A stretch of 56,239 bases of DNA, taken from positions 1-56,239 of the forward strand of contig CADBIY010000006.1 in NCBI GenBank assembly GCA_902794895.1, written 5' to 3'. Both the position numbers and the translations under genes were made by a program. Shown piece after piece: positions 32,657 through 40,032 of this stretch. The notes below the pieces were generated by a model that saw only the letters and a list, made by a program, of their open reading frames with translations, was not told where the DNA came from and did no database searches. This DNA is from Candidatus Avelusimicrobium vaccinum (GTDB taxonomy: Bacteria > Elusimicrobiota > Elusimicrobia > Elusimicrobiales > Elusimicrobiaceae). Position 1 is the first letter of the stretch, and each line of letters opens with the position of its first letter.

Positions 32657-34177
32657 TTAGTGGTTGCTTTTCGAAAAAGACTGCCGGATAAAGAATTGCA
32701 AATCTCCGCTGTAAGCGGATAATGCGCATAACGTCCCCATAAAAATAATTCCGCCTATAAAAACGGTACTCCACGGATTCGGCCCCGCAAAATACCAACC
32801 GTAAACGGCGGCCGGTACCAGCGCGATTATGTTTAACGAAAGAATCCTTGCTAATTGTTTTAAAGAAGTAGGCCCATCCCACGCAGGCGCATACTTACGT
32901 GCACAAATATAAACGGCAGCCGTACCGATCAAATTCGTGGCCAGTAATGTATAAGGATATGCCAACCCGCCCCAAATATGCATGGTTATGGGAATTGCAA
33001 CTAAAAAAGCACCGTATCCGATAAAAGAATAGGGTAAAAATTCTTTCCAAGTCCGCGTAGAAGAAAGTACGGTTGTTTGTAAAGTGCCGGGAACCATGAA
33101 AAGCATTACAAATAGGAGCGGACGTAAAAAACCGGCGGACAGCACGGCATCTTGCATGGTAAAAGCACCGCGTTTAAAAAACATGATGATGATTTCCGGA
33201 GCATAGAAACAAGAAAATACAGTGAGTGGCGCTAATGTAAAAATTAACCAGTGGTTAATGGACAGGTAATTGATATTTCCTTGTTTCCAATCCTGTTTTG
33301 CAACTTGTTCTGTCAGTTGGATTTTAGATAAATTGGTAATGCGTTGGGTTAAAATTTCTGAGGGGGTTTCTGCTAGTTGTCTGGCATAGTTAAGCGCGCT
33401 GATCCATCCCACGCCTAGTCCGCTTAACAGATATAATGGAACCCAACTGCATACAATGTTAAGAACAGATTGGATTGCAATACTAAACAAATTGTTTTTT
33501 AACCGGGCGGATAGTTTATACCCCCGGATAATTAGGTTCCATTGCAGTTCTTTATGCATCGCATGCCCCAGTAACACCGTTTGAATGGCATACGATAACA
33601 CAAATCCATACATCATACTGATAATACCGGCTTTCTTGCCCCACAAGAGTAAACAGATTAGCGGAATAATTGCATTTAGCGGCGATAGCAGGGCTACAGA
33701 AAAGCGGTGATACATTTCTAAAATGGACGTGAAGTAATTTGTAAATAATTGCAAACCGAAGAGTAAAAAACTAAGGCGGACCAATAAAGAGAATTGCGCT
33801 ACTTGTTCCACGCTAAAACGGGAAACCCCAGCAATTAAATAGGTGGGAAAAAGTATACCGGCTATGAACAGCAATGTAGAACCAATCATATAAACCAGTA
33901 AAAAGAAATTTAATACTTTGCGGCCTTCTCCGGGTTGTGTTTGTTCTAATACAATGGCTTGCGGAATGATGGAAGTTGTGTTAAACGTTTGAATGAAAAA
34001 AAGTAAAAGACCGATTAAGAAAAGCAAATAAAAGTAAACGTCTGTTTCAAGAGTGACACCAAAAAAGGCAGCCACTAACAGTGCATTGAAAAATGATAAA
34101 AATTTCCAAAAACCGGTGGCCCCGACGGCCATTACGGTTCCGGTACGGTAAGAAGTGGGTTTAAAAAGACGGACCAT
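32657..34177 (-). CDS. MurJ/MviN-like lipid flippase (MOP superfamily)
   Basis: A 506-residue membrane protein with about 13-14 hydrophobic helices. The N-terminus TGTVMAVGATGFWKFLSFFNALLVAAFFGVTLETDVYFYLLFL follows the MurJ pattern of a first helix with a conserved polar face and the G..ETDVY/A(F) segment. ISALNYARQLAETPSEILTQRI (about 265-286) matches the mid-protein MurJ signature (Y..ri..lP..l......), and FFKRGAFTMQDA the next one. MurJ flips lipid II; the adjacent glycosyltransferases allow that this copy instead moves another polyprenyl-linked glycan. Only one such gene is seen here. The ATG has no Shine-Dalgarno site, and a TATAAT box ends seven bases upstream. Divergent from gatB. Confidence 0.8.
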   Translation of the reverse strand: MVRLFKPTSYRTGTVMAVGATGFWKFLSFFNALLVAAFFGVTLETDVYFYLLFLIGLLLFFIQTFNTTSIIPQAIVLEQTQPGEGRKVLNFFLLVYMIGSTLLFIAGILFPTYLIAGVSRFSVEQVAQFSLLVRLSFLLFGLQLFTNYFTSILEMYHRFSVALLSPLNAIIPLICLLLWGKKAGIISMMYGFVLSYAIQTVLLGHAMHKELQWNLIIRGYKLSARLKNNLFSIAIQSVLNIVCSWVPLYLLSGLGVGWISALNYARQLAETPSEILTQRITNLSKIQLTEQVAKQDWKQGNINYLSINHWLIFTLAPLTVFSCFYAPEIIIMFFKRGAFTMQDAVLSAGFLRPLLFVMLFMVPGTLQTTVLSSTRTWKEFLPYSFIGYGAFLVAIPITMHIWGGLAYPYTLLATNLIGTAAVYICARKYAPAWDGPTSLKQLARILSLNIIALVPAAVYGWYFAGPNPWSTVFIGGIIFMGTLCALSAYSGDLQFFIRQSFSKSNH

Positions 34178-34208
34178 ATTTTGTATTATAGTATTTTAGG
34201 AGAATATT

Positions 34209-35651
34209 ATGACACAATTTGAACCTGTTATCGGGTTGGAAATTCACGTCCAACTAGCCAGTAAAACAAAACTGTTTTGCACCTGCCCCAACGGAATGGG
34301 GGAAGACAAGCAACCAAATACTTCTATTTGTCCGGTTTGTGCCGGACACCCGGGAGTGCTGCCGGTACTTACCGAAGGGGCTTTAGCCCTGGCCGTGCGT
34401 GCGGGACTTGCCATGAATTGTAAAACAAATACCTATTCTTCTTTTTCGCGGAAACATTATTTTTATCCGGATTTGCCCAAAGGCTACCAAATCACGCAAT
34501 ATGATGAACCGATTAACGGAGCCGGATTTATTGAAATCACCTACGGACCTAAAGATAATTTACAGAAGAAAAAAATTGGAATTCATCACGCGCATTTAGA
34601 GGAAGATGCCGCGAAATCTACCCATTTGGCAGATCATTCGTTGGTGGATTACAACCGCGCCGGGTGTCCGCTGTTGGAAATTGTCTCTATGCCGGATTTG
34701 CGTTCGCCGGATGAAGCGTATGCCTATTTGACGGAAATTAAACGCTTGATGCGTTGGGTGGGGGCTTCCAACTGCGACATGGAAAAAGGCGAACTGCGCG
34801 TAGATGTAAATATTTCGTTGCGCCCCGTTGGGCAGGAAAAATTTGGGACCCGGGCGGAAATTAAAAATTTAAATTCATTCAAAGCCGTTCGCGAAGCGTT
34901 AATTTATGAAATTAACCGTCAAACGGAAATTTTAAATAACGGCGGTCAAGTGAAACAAGAAACGCGTTTATGGGATAAAGAAGAACTTGTTACCAAGCCC
35001 ATGCGCTCTAAAGAAGATGCATTAGATTACCGTTATTTCCCGGAGCCGGATTTGCCGCCGGTTATTCTGGCAGATGACTGGTTGACGCAAGTTAAGGCAG
35101 GGATGCCGGAACTCCCGGCCAGTAAAGAAGCACGATTTACAGCGGCGGGTTTATCGACGTATGATGCGGGTGTATTAACCAGTTCGCGCGAAATTGCCGC
35201 CTACTTTGAAGAAGTAACTAAAAGCGGCAAGGTGTCGTTAAAAACGGCCTCCAACTGGATTCAAACGGATTTATTAGGACTTTTACATGCCGACAATAAA
35301 GAAATTGAAGATTCGCCGATTCCGGCATCTTCTTTGGCGGAATTATTGGAGTTTGCCGAGTCGGGAAAAATTAACCGTAAACAAGCCCGCGAGGTATTTG
35401 AGGAACTCTATGCCAAGGGCGGAAAAGCGGCTGATATTATCGCAGCGCGCGGTATGGTGCAAGTGAGCGACGAAGGCCAACTGGAAGAATGGGCTAAAGC
35501 CGCCATGGCCGCTAATCCCAAAGCCGTAGCCGATTATCAAAAAGGCAACAAGGCTGCTATCGGTGCATTAGTAGGCGGCGTGATGAAACTCAGCAAAGGC
35601 AAAGCCAACCCGAAATTAATCAGTCAGTTGTTGGGAAAATTATTAGGCTAA
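34209..35651 (+). CDS. gatB: Aspartyl/glutamyl-tRNA amidotransferase subunit B
   Basis: The tRNA-binding and kinase-amidotransferase subunit of GatCAB, 480 residues, normal length. The opening FEPVIGLEIHVQLASKTKLFCTC contains the family hallmark and the first zinc-ligand cysteines (CTCPNG, then CPVCAGHPG). The phosphorylating/amidotransferase core continues through SRKHYFYPDLPKGYQI and HLEEDAAKS; the C-terminal YqeY-like helical tail (about 325-480) binds the tRNA elbow. AGGAG lies eight bases before the ATG. It shares a 31-base divergent promoter region with the MurJ-like gene, and is unlinked to gatC-gatA at 5938-7633. Confidence 0.96.
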   Translation: MTQFEPVIGLEIHVQLASKTKLFCTCPNGMGEDKQPNTSICPVCAGHPGVLPVLTEGALALAVRAGLAMNCKTNTYSSFSRKHYFYPDLPKGYQITQYDEPINGAGFIEITYGPKDNLQKKKIGIHHAHLEEDAAKSTHLADHSLVDYNRAGCPLLEIVSMPDLRSPDEAYAYLTEIKRLMRWVGASNCDMEKGELRVDVNISLRPVGQEKFGTRAEIKNLNSFKAVREALIYEINRQTEILNNGGQVKQETRLWDKEELVTKPMRSKEDALDYRYFPEPDLPPVILADDWLTQVKAGMPELPASKEARFTAAGLSTYDAGVLTSSREIAAYFEEVTKSGKVSLKTASNWIQTDLLGLLHADNKEIEDSPIPASSLAELLEFAESGKINRKQAREVFEELYAKGGKAADIIAARGMVQVSDEGQLEEWAKAAMAANPKAVADYQKGNKAAIGALVGGVMKLSKGKANPKLISQLLGKLLG

Positions 35652-35705
35652 ATACCGCGTTAAAAATCATGCAAATTTTCTAATTAATAAAATGAGGGTC
35701 TTGCA

Positions 35706-35735
35706 TTGACCGCAAACGCGAAAAGTTAGTATTAT
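35706..35735 (+). promoter_or_regulatory. Promoter of pal-cpoB
   Basis: TTGACC (35706-35711) and TATTAT (35730-35735) with an 18-base spacer, 40 bases before the pal ATG. This is one of the better sigma-70-type matches in the window. Confidence 0.65.
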
Positions 35736-35775
35736 TTGAATAGGTAGAAACCTAAACTTATAAATGGAGACAGAA

Positions 35776-36291
35776 ATGAAAAACTTACTGAAAGTTGTGT
35801 TAGTCTTCACGTTAGCCGCCGGTTTAACCGCCTGCAAAAAAAACGTAAAAGACGACGCTAATGCCGACTTAACCGCCGGTACCGGTACCGAAATGGTGCT
35901 TGTTGATGAAACTGAAGTGCAATCCACCGAAGTTCCGACTCAAGAAGTGGCTTTGGGCGTGGTACATTTTGATTTGGATAAATATACTTTATCCGCCGAT
36001 GCCCGCAAAATTGTAGAAGCCAACGTACAAGCGATCAAAACCGCTGCTTCTGTTGCTTCTTACAAAATTACGGTAGAAGGTAACTGTGATGACCGCGGTA
36101 CGATTGCTTACAATATCGCTTTAGGTCAAAAAAGAGCCGATGAAGTAAAAGCCTATTATGTCCGCATGGGCATCCCGGCTGAAAATATTGCCACCGTTTC
36201 TTACGGGGAAGAAAAACCCGTTTGCTACGAAGCAAACCAAACCTGCTGGGCGCAAAACCGCCGTGCAGATACGTTGTTAGCCGTTAAATAA
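35776..36291 (+). CDS. pal: Peptidoglycan-associated lipoprotein
   Basis: The outer-membrane lipoprotein of the Tol-Pal envelope-constriction system. The ATG at 35776 is chosen because GGAGA lies five bases upstream; the in-frame ATG at 35764 would place extra charged residues before the signal peptide. The lipobox is LTAC (C20). After a disordered linker, the OmpA-like domain (about 60-170) has VHFDLDKYTLSADARKIV, and the peptidoglycan-binding motif is NCDDRGTIAYNIALGQKRAD, with aspartate and arginine in place; the usual HTDERG is NCDDRG. DNCC-type cysteines (CYEANQTC) near the end may form a disulfide. Followed after 30 bases by cpoB. tolQ, tolR and tolA are absent from the window. Confidence 0.94.
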   Translation: MKNLLKVVLVFTLAAGLTACKKNVKDDANADLTAGTGTEMVLVDETEVQSTEVPTQEVALGVVHFDLDKYTLSADARKIVEANVQAIKTAASVASYKITVEGNCDDRGTIAYNIALGQKRADEVKAYYVRMGIPAENIATVSYGEEKPVCYEANQTCWAQNRRADTLLAVK

Positions 36292-36321
36292 TTTGTGTCA
36301 GTAAAGGAGCCTGAACCTAAC

Positions 36322-37008
36322 ATGAAAACATGGACTAAATTTATTTTTATGGCCGGTTCAGGCTTTTTGCTGTCCGGCTGTGTTGCCAGCGAGCGTGATA
36401 TGAGCACGCTCAAATTGCAGTTGCAAGAACTCAATTCCACCATTGTCCAAATGCAAGCCAACCAAGCCGAGTTGGCGGGTAAAATGGACGAACTAAACCA
36501 CAATTTATCGGTTTCTAATGAGAATTTATCCCAGGTGGATAACCAATTTTCCCAATTATCTTCTAAGTTGGATGATTTAAAGGCCGCTATTCATGCGGTT
36601 CCTGCCGCTGAGACGGCACAACCGGCTGCTGCGGTATTACCTTCTGATTTGTTCGCAGAAGCGAAAACGTTGCTGGATAAAGGCGCTTACGATTCTGCCG
36701 CTACCGGCTTTAAGTTGTATATTTCTAAATATCCGGAAAGTGAAAATACGGAACAGGCCTATATGTATATGGGGGATGCTTATGCGCAAGCAGGGCAAAC
36801 CAAATCTGCAGCGGTTGCTTATGCCACGATTTTACAAAAGTTTCCAAAAAGCAAACTCATCCCGGCGGCTCGGTTGAAATATGCACGCAGTATTGTGCCG
36901 CTTGGAAAAACGGACGAAGCAAAAAAATATCTTAATTCGGTTGTAAAAGATTTTCCGGCTACCGAAGAAGCGAAATTAGCAAAAACGGAATTAGCCAAAT
37001 TAAAATAA
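36322..37008 (+). CDS. cpoB: Tol-Pal system protein CpoB (YbgF)
   Basis: A 228-residue periplasmic coordinator of outer-membrane constriction and cell-wall synthesis. The signal sequence of the ATG at 36322 ends LLSGC (C20), a lipobox, which makes this a predicted lipoprotein, unlike soluble E. coli CpoB. A coiled-coil trimerisation region follows (about 25-90, with QLQELNSTIVQMQANQ and related heptads), then an alanine/proline linker and three TPR units (about 110-228) beginning LFAEAKTLLDKGAYDSAATG. An AAGGAG site is 11 bases upstream, slightly long. The GTG at 36295 is in frame but would spoil the signal peptide. A terminator hairpin follows. Confidence 0.88.
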   Translation: MKTWTKFIFMAGSGFLLSGCVASERDMSTLKLQLQELNSTIVQMQANQAELAGKMDELNHNLSVSNENLSQVDNQFSQLSSKLDDLKAAIHAVPAAETAQPAAAVLPSDLFAEAKTLLDKGAYDSAATGFKLYISKYPESENTEQAYMYMGDAYAQAGQTKSAAVAYATILQKFPKSKLIPAARLKYARSIVPLGKTDEAKKYLNSVVKDFPATEEAKLAKTELAKLK

Positions 37009-37016
37009 ATCTTTCG

Positions 37017-37037
37017 AAAACGCCTGCCGGCGTTTTT
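37017..37037 (+). terminator. Intrinsic terminator between cpoB and tolB
   Basis: AAAACGCC (37017-37024) pairs with GGCGTTTT (37029-37036) around TGCC and is followed by T. It suggests that tolB is at least partly transcribed separately. Confidence 0.75.
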
Positions 37038-37053
37038 GTTTATATAAAATTAC

Positions 37054-38358
37054 ATGAAAAAAATAATTACTTCTTTGATGATCGTTGCCTTGTTGGCAGC
37101 AGTTTCTTTCCCGGCGCTTGCTGCGTCTGCTAAAACGGATGTTTATATCGGAATTACTTCCACCGGGGATAAACGTCTTCCGGCGATTGGAATGCCGCCT
37201 TTTCAATATACCGGTACCGGACCGGAAGCGGCCGCGGCGGCTGATTTAATACATGAAGTCATGCGCGGAGATTTATTATTTGCCCGTTATTTTGACGTAA
37301 CGGAAAACGGCCCGGAATTTAATTCCCGTAAATTAAGCGAAACAATGACCGCATGGACCCGTGCGAAAGCCAGTTATTTGCTGGCCGGAAATATCGCCTA
37401 TGCCGAACCTTACTATACGATTAAAATTTATGTGTATGATTTATCCACCCGGCAACCGGTTTTTGCCAAGGCTTTTAAGGGAACTAAAAACAGTTTACGT
37501 CGTTTGGGGCATATTGCTTCCGACCAAGTAATTGCTTCTTTGACGGGGAAACGCGGTATTGCCGATACTAAAATTGCTTTTGCTAATAACTCTACCCGGC
37601 ACAAAGAAATTTATATCGTAGATTATGACGGCGAAAATTTGCAAAAATTAACGAATGATAAAAGTATTGCCCTGCTTCCCCGCTGGAGCAAAGACGGACG
37701 GATTTTCTATACTACTTATAAATACCGCAACCCGGATATTTTTGCCATTGATTTGAAGGCCGGGAAAATCGCTCCCGTTATCCTAAAGGGAGGTCTCTCT
37801 TTAATTGGCGGTGTATCGCCGGACGGGAAAGCCTTAGTGTTTACGAGTTCGGGCGGTTCCAACCCAAGCATTTATATTTACAATTTAGAAACACATCAAA
37901 AACAACGTATTACTAACAAAACTTCCGTAGACGGTTCCCCGTCTTATTCACCGGATGGTAAATACATTACGTTTGTTTCTAACCGGGGGGGAAATCCACA
38001 GATTTATGTAATGGAACTTGCTACCGGGCAAACACGCCCGTTGACGAAAACATTTAACTGGTCCGATAGCCCGCAATGGTCGCCTACCGGAGAATGGATT
38101 GTTTTTTCCGGCCGGGAAGCCCCCTATCATCCTATGGATATTTTCCTGGTAGATTTAACGGGTACGCAAATCCGCCGCTTAACTACGGATGCCGGCTCTA
38201 ACGAAGACCCGACTTGGTCCCCGGACGGTCGCTTCATTGCTTTTACTACTACCCGCAACGGAAAACGTCAACTGTATATGATGGATATGGACGGGAGTGC
38301 TCCGCATTTGCTGGCTGACCTAAAAGGAGATTCTTTTACGCCTCATTGGAGTTTTTAA
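37054..38358 (+). CDS. tolB: Tol-Pal system beta-propeller protein TolB
   Basis: A 434-residue periplasmic protein that binds Pal. A Sec signal peptide (MKKIITSLMIVALLAAVSFPALAA) is followed by the N-terminal TolB domain (about 25-165) and a six-bladed beta-propeller made of WD40-like PD40 repeats. The repeats recur as SWSPDG-like stretches: LLPRWSKDGRIFYTT, SYSPDGKYITFVSNRGGNPQIY, QWSPTGEWIVFSGR and TWSPDGRFIAFTTTRNGKRQLY. Length is normal. There is no Shine-Dalgarno site; TATAAA (37043-37048) ends five bases before the ATG, so the mRNA may be leaderless. The order here is pal-cpoB-tolB instead of the usual tolB-pal-cpoB. Confidence 0.95.
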   Translation: MKKIITSLMIVALLAAVSFPALAASAKTDVYIGITSTGDKRLPAIGMPPFQYTGTGPEAAAAADLIHEVMRGDLLFARYFDVTENGPEFNSRKLSETMTAWTRAKASYLLAGNIAYAEPYYTIKIYVYDLSTRQPVFAKAFKGTKNSLRRLGHIASDQVIASLTGKRGIADTKIAFANNSTRHKEIYIVDYDGENLQKLTNDKSIALLPRWSKDGRIFYTTYKYRNPDIFAIDLKAGKIAPVILKGGLSLIGGVSPDGKALVFTSSGGSNPSIYIYNLETHQKQRITNKTSVDGSPSYSPDGKYITFVSNRGGNPQIYVMELATGQTRPLTKTFNWSDSPQWSPTGEWIVFSGREAPYHPMDIFLVDLTGTQIRRLTTDAGSNEDPTWSPDGRFIAFTTTRNGKRQLYMMDMDGSAPHLLADLKGDSFTPHWSF

Positions 38359-38381
38359 ATCATTTCAGATAAACCACTTAT

Positions 38382-38415
38382 AAAAGGGGGGAAAACTCAA
38401 TTTCACCCCCTTTTT
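38382..38415 (+). terminator. Intrinsic terminator after tolB
   Basis: AAAAGGGGG pairs with CCCCCTTTT over a 15-base loop and ends in T. Confidence 0.75.
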
Positions 38416-38422
38416 AGCGATC

Positions 38423-38449
38423 AAAAACCCCGGCTTTCAGGCCGGGGTT
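38423..38449 (-). terminator. Intrinsic terminator after RDD gene
   Basis: AACCCCGGC (38426-38434) pairs with GCCGGGGTT (38441-38449). Read on the minus strand it is followed by TTTTT, 20 bases after the RDD protein stop. Confidence 0.85.
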
Positions 38450-38468
38450 GTGTGAAATTAAGTTTTCT

Positions 38469-39377
38469 TTAATTAGTGGTGCATACGTCTACATTAGCCG
38501 CTCCCGCGCAGCCGTCCGGAACAAGCGGTTGGCAACAAGGCCAAACCGCGTTTGGTTTCATAATAAAGGCGTAAGTGGCGTTTTCAGGCCGTTGCGCACG
38601 TACGGTGCCGTCATCTAAAAAGGTAAAATCAAAACCGTTTTCGTTATACGGAGTTCGCTGTTCCTGGGGAAGTTGTTGTAAAAGCGGCATTTTAGATAAA
38701 GTTAACGTATCTTCAATGCGTTGCTGAATAGAAGGTTGGTTGGGACTATTTTTTTCATTTGCCATTTCATGCATTGCCAGAAGGATAACAATAACAAACG
38801 GAAGTAGAAATAAAGCGACCATACCGGCAATAGAGACCCCCAGTATCACATAATGTGTTTGTACTTCCGGCAAAAGATCACCCGGTTGGTAATTTTTATC
38901 GACTACATAAGTAGAGGCAATTATATCATGTAAGGCCCGTTTTTGTTTATTGGCTCCTGCCATTAAAAAGCCGATATAAAGGGTAAATGCAGAAATCCAT
39001 TTTCCTAACGTGCGGCCTGTGGCGTGCCAAAAAGAAATACGCTGTCCGCTTTCTCCTACCACTTTAATTCCAAATACTAATTTTCCAAGGGTGGCTTGAT
39101 AGCGGCTACTTTCCATCCAGGAATAGTAAAGCCAAAAAAGAATCAGTGAGATCAGTTGGAAGCCAAAGATTCCGCCATACATTTTTAACAACGAGTTCAT
39201 CATATCTGCCGTTGGGGGTTGGCCGGCCTGGGCGGCAAACATCGGGAGTAAGGGCCGCAGAGCGACAAACATCCACACTCCGTATAGTAACATGAGTGGA
39301 ATAGTAAGGATTATAGAATCCAGAACAAAGGCACCGAAACGTTTCCAAAAACCGGCATATGGATATATTTTAGACAT
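38469..39377 (-). CDS. RDD-family membrane protein with unusual C-terminal domain
   Basis: A 302-residue protein in two parts. The N-terminal RDD domain (about 1-170) has YAGFWKRFGAFVLDSIIL, which contains the defining R-x-x-A-F-x-x-D arrangement, and three membrane helices; TLGKLVFGIKVVGESGQRIS follows the second. A fourth hydrophobic segment (about 178-205) leads to a 95-residue extracytoplasmic tail, including FDFTFLDDGTVRAQRPENATYAFIM and a cysteine-rich end (WPCCQPLVPDGC, then VDVC). Such a tail is not part of the RDD family and has a pilin-like flavour. Function unknown; RDD proteins have been linked to ion transport. The gene is 70 bases downstream of tdk, with its own terminator. Confidence 0.75.
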   Translation of the reverse strand: MSKIYPYAGFWKRFGAFVLDSIILTIPLMLLYGVWMFVALRPLLPMFAAQAGQPPTADMMNSLLKMYGGIFGFQLISLILFWLYYSWMESSRYQATLGKLVFGIKVVGESGQRISFWHATGRTLGKWISAFTLYIGFLMAGANKQKRALHDIIASTYVVDKNYQPGDLLPEVQTHYVILGVSIAGMVALFLLPFVIVILLAMHEMANEKNSPNQPSIQQRIEDTLTLSKMPLLQQLPQEQRTPYNENGFDFTFLDDGTVRAQRPENATYAFIMKPNAVWPCCQPLVPDGCAGAANVDVCTTN

Positions 39378-39447
39378 TTTTCCTCCTTTTTCTCCAATAT
39401 AACTTTTGCAATAGAATCTGTCAATAAAATTTATTATTTAGAAATTA

Positions 39448-40020
39448 TTAAATTTTAGGTTTTTTATAGCACCGTCTGCAACGCGCTTGATAGGAATCCG
39501 TAGTTCCTACTACAATACGTTTGGTATCTTTGCTGGTCCGTTGTGTAAAACTGGCGGGATTTCCGCATTTGGTACAAACCGCTAAATTTTTGGTAACATA
39601 TTCGGCCTTTGCAAGCAAAGCAGCCGTAACTTCAAACGGTTCTGCGCGGTAATCGGTATCCAGTCCGGCCACGATGACGCGTTTACCCATATTGGCGAGT
39701 TTTTCGCACACTTCCACAATTCCTTTATCAAAGAAATTAACTTCATCAATCGCAATTACTTGGGTATCTTTTTCGATAAGGGATAAAATTTCCGAAGAAT
39801 TTTTTACACAGGTGGCTGCTACTTTATTTTGGTTATGGCTAGTAATACTATCAATTCCGTAGCGGGTGTCAATTTTCGAATTAAATAACTGTACTTTTTG
39901 CTTGGCAATTAAAGCCGTGCGTACGCGGCGGATCAGTTCCTCCGTTTTTCCGGAAAACATACATCCGCAAATTACTTCGATCCAGCCTTGTTTGTGGTAC
40001 ATCAGGGGATTATGGGTCAT
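39448..40020 (-). CDS. tdk: Thymidine kinase (type II)
   Basis: A 190-residue salvage enzyme phosphorylating deoxythymidine with ATP. The P-loop is GCMFSGKTEELIRRV (about residues 20-34), the Walker B region is QVIAIDEVNFFDKGIVEVCE, and the lasso/substrate region is VIVAGLDTDYRAEPFEV. Four zinc-binding cysteines lie in CTKCGNPASFTQR and CRRCYKK. Length and domain order are typical. GAGGA lies before the ATG. It is the last gene of the long minus-strand run, 12 bases after lptD. With deoC upstream in the same operon, it suggests nucleoside salvage. Confidence 0.95.
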   Translation of the reverse strand: MTHNPLMYHKQGWIEVICGCMFSGKTEELIRRVRTALIAKQKVQLFNSKIDTRYGIDSITSHNQNKVAATCVKNSSEILSLIEKDTQVIAIDEVNFFDKGIVEVCEKLANMGKRVIVAGLDTDYRAEPFEVTAALLAKAEYVTKNLAVCTKCGNPASFTQRTSKDTKRIVVGTTDSYQARCRRCYKKPKI

Positions 40021-40032
40021 TTTTTTCCTCGC

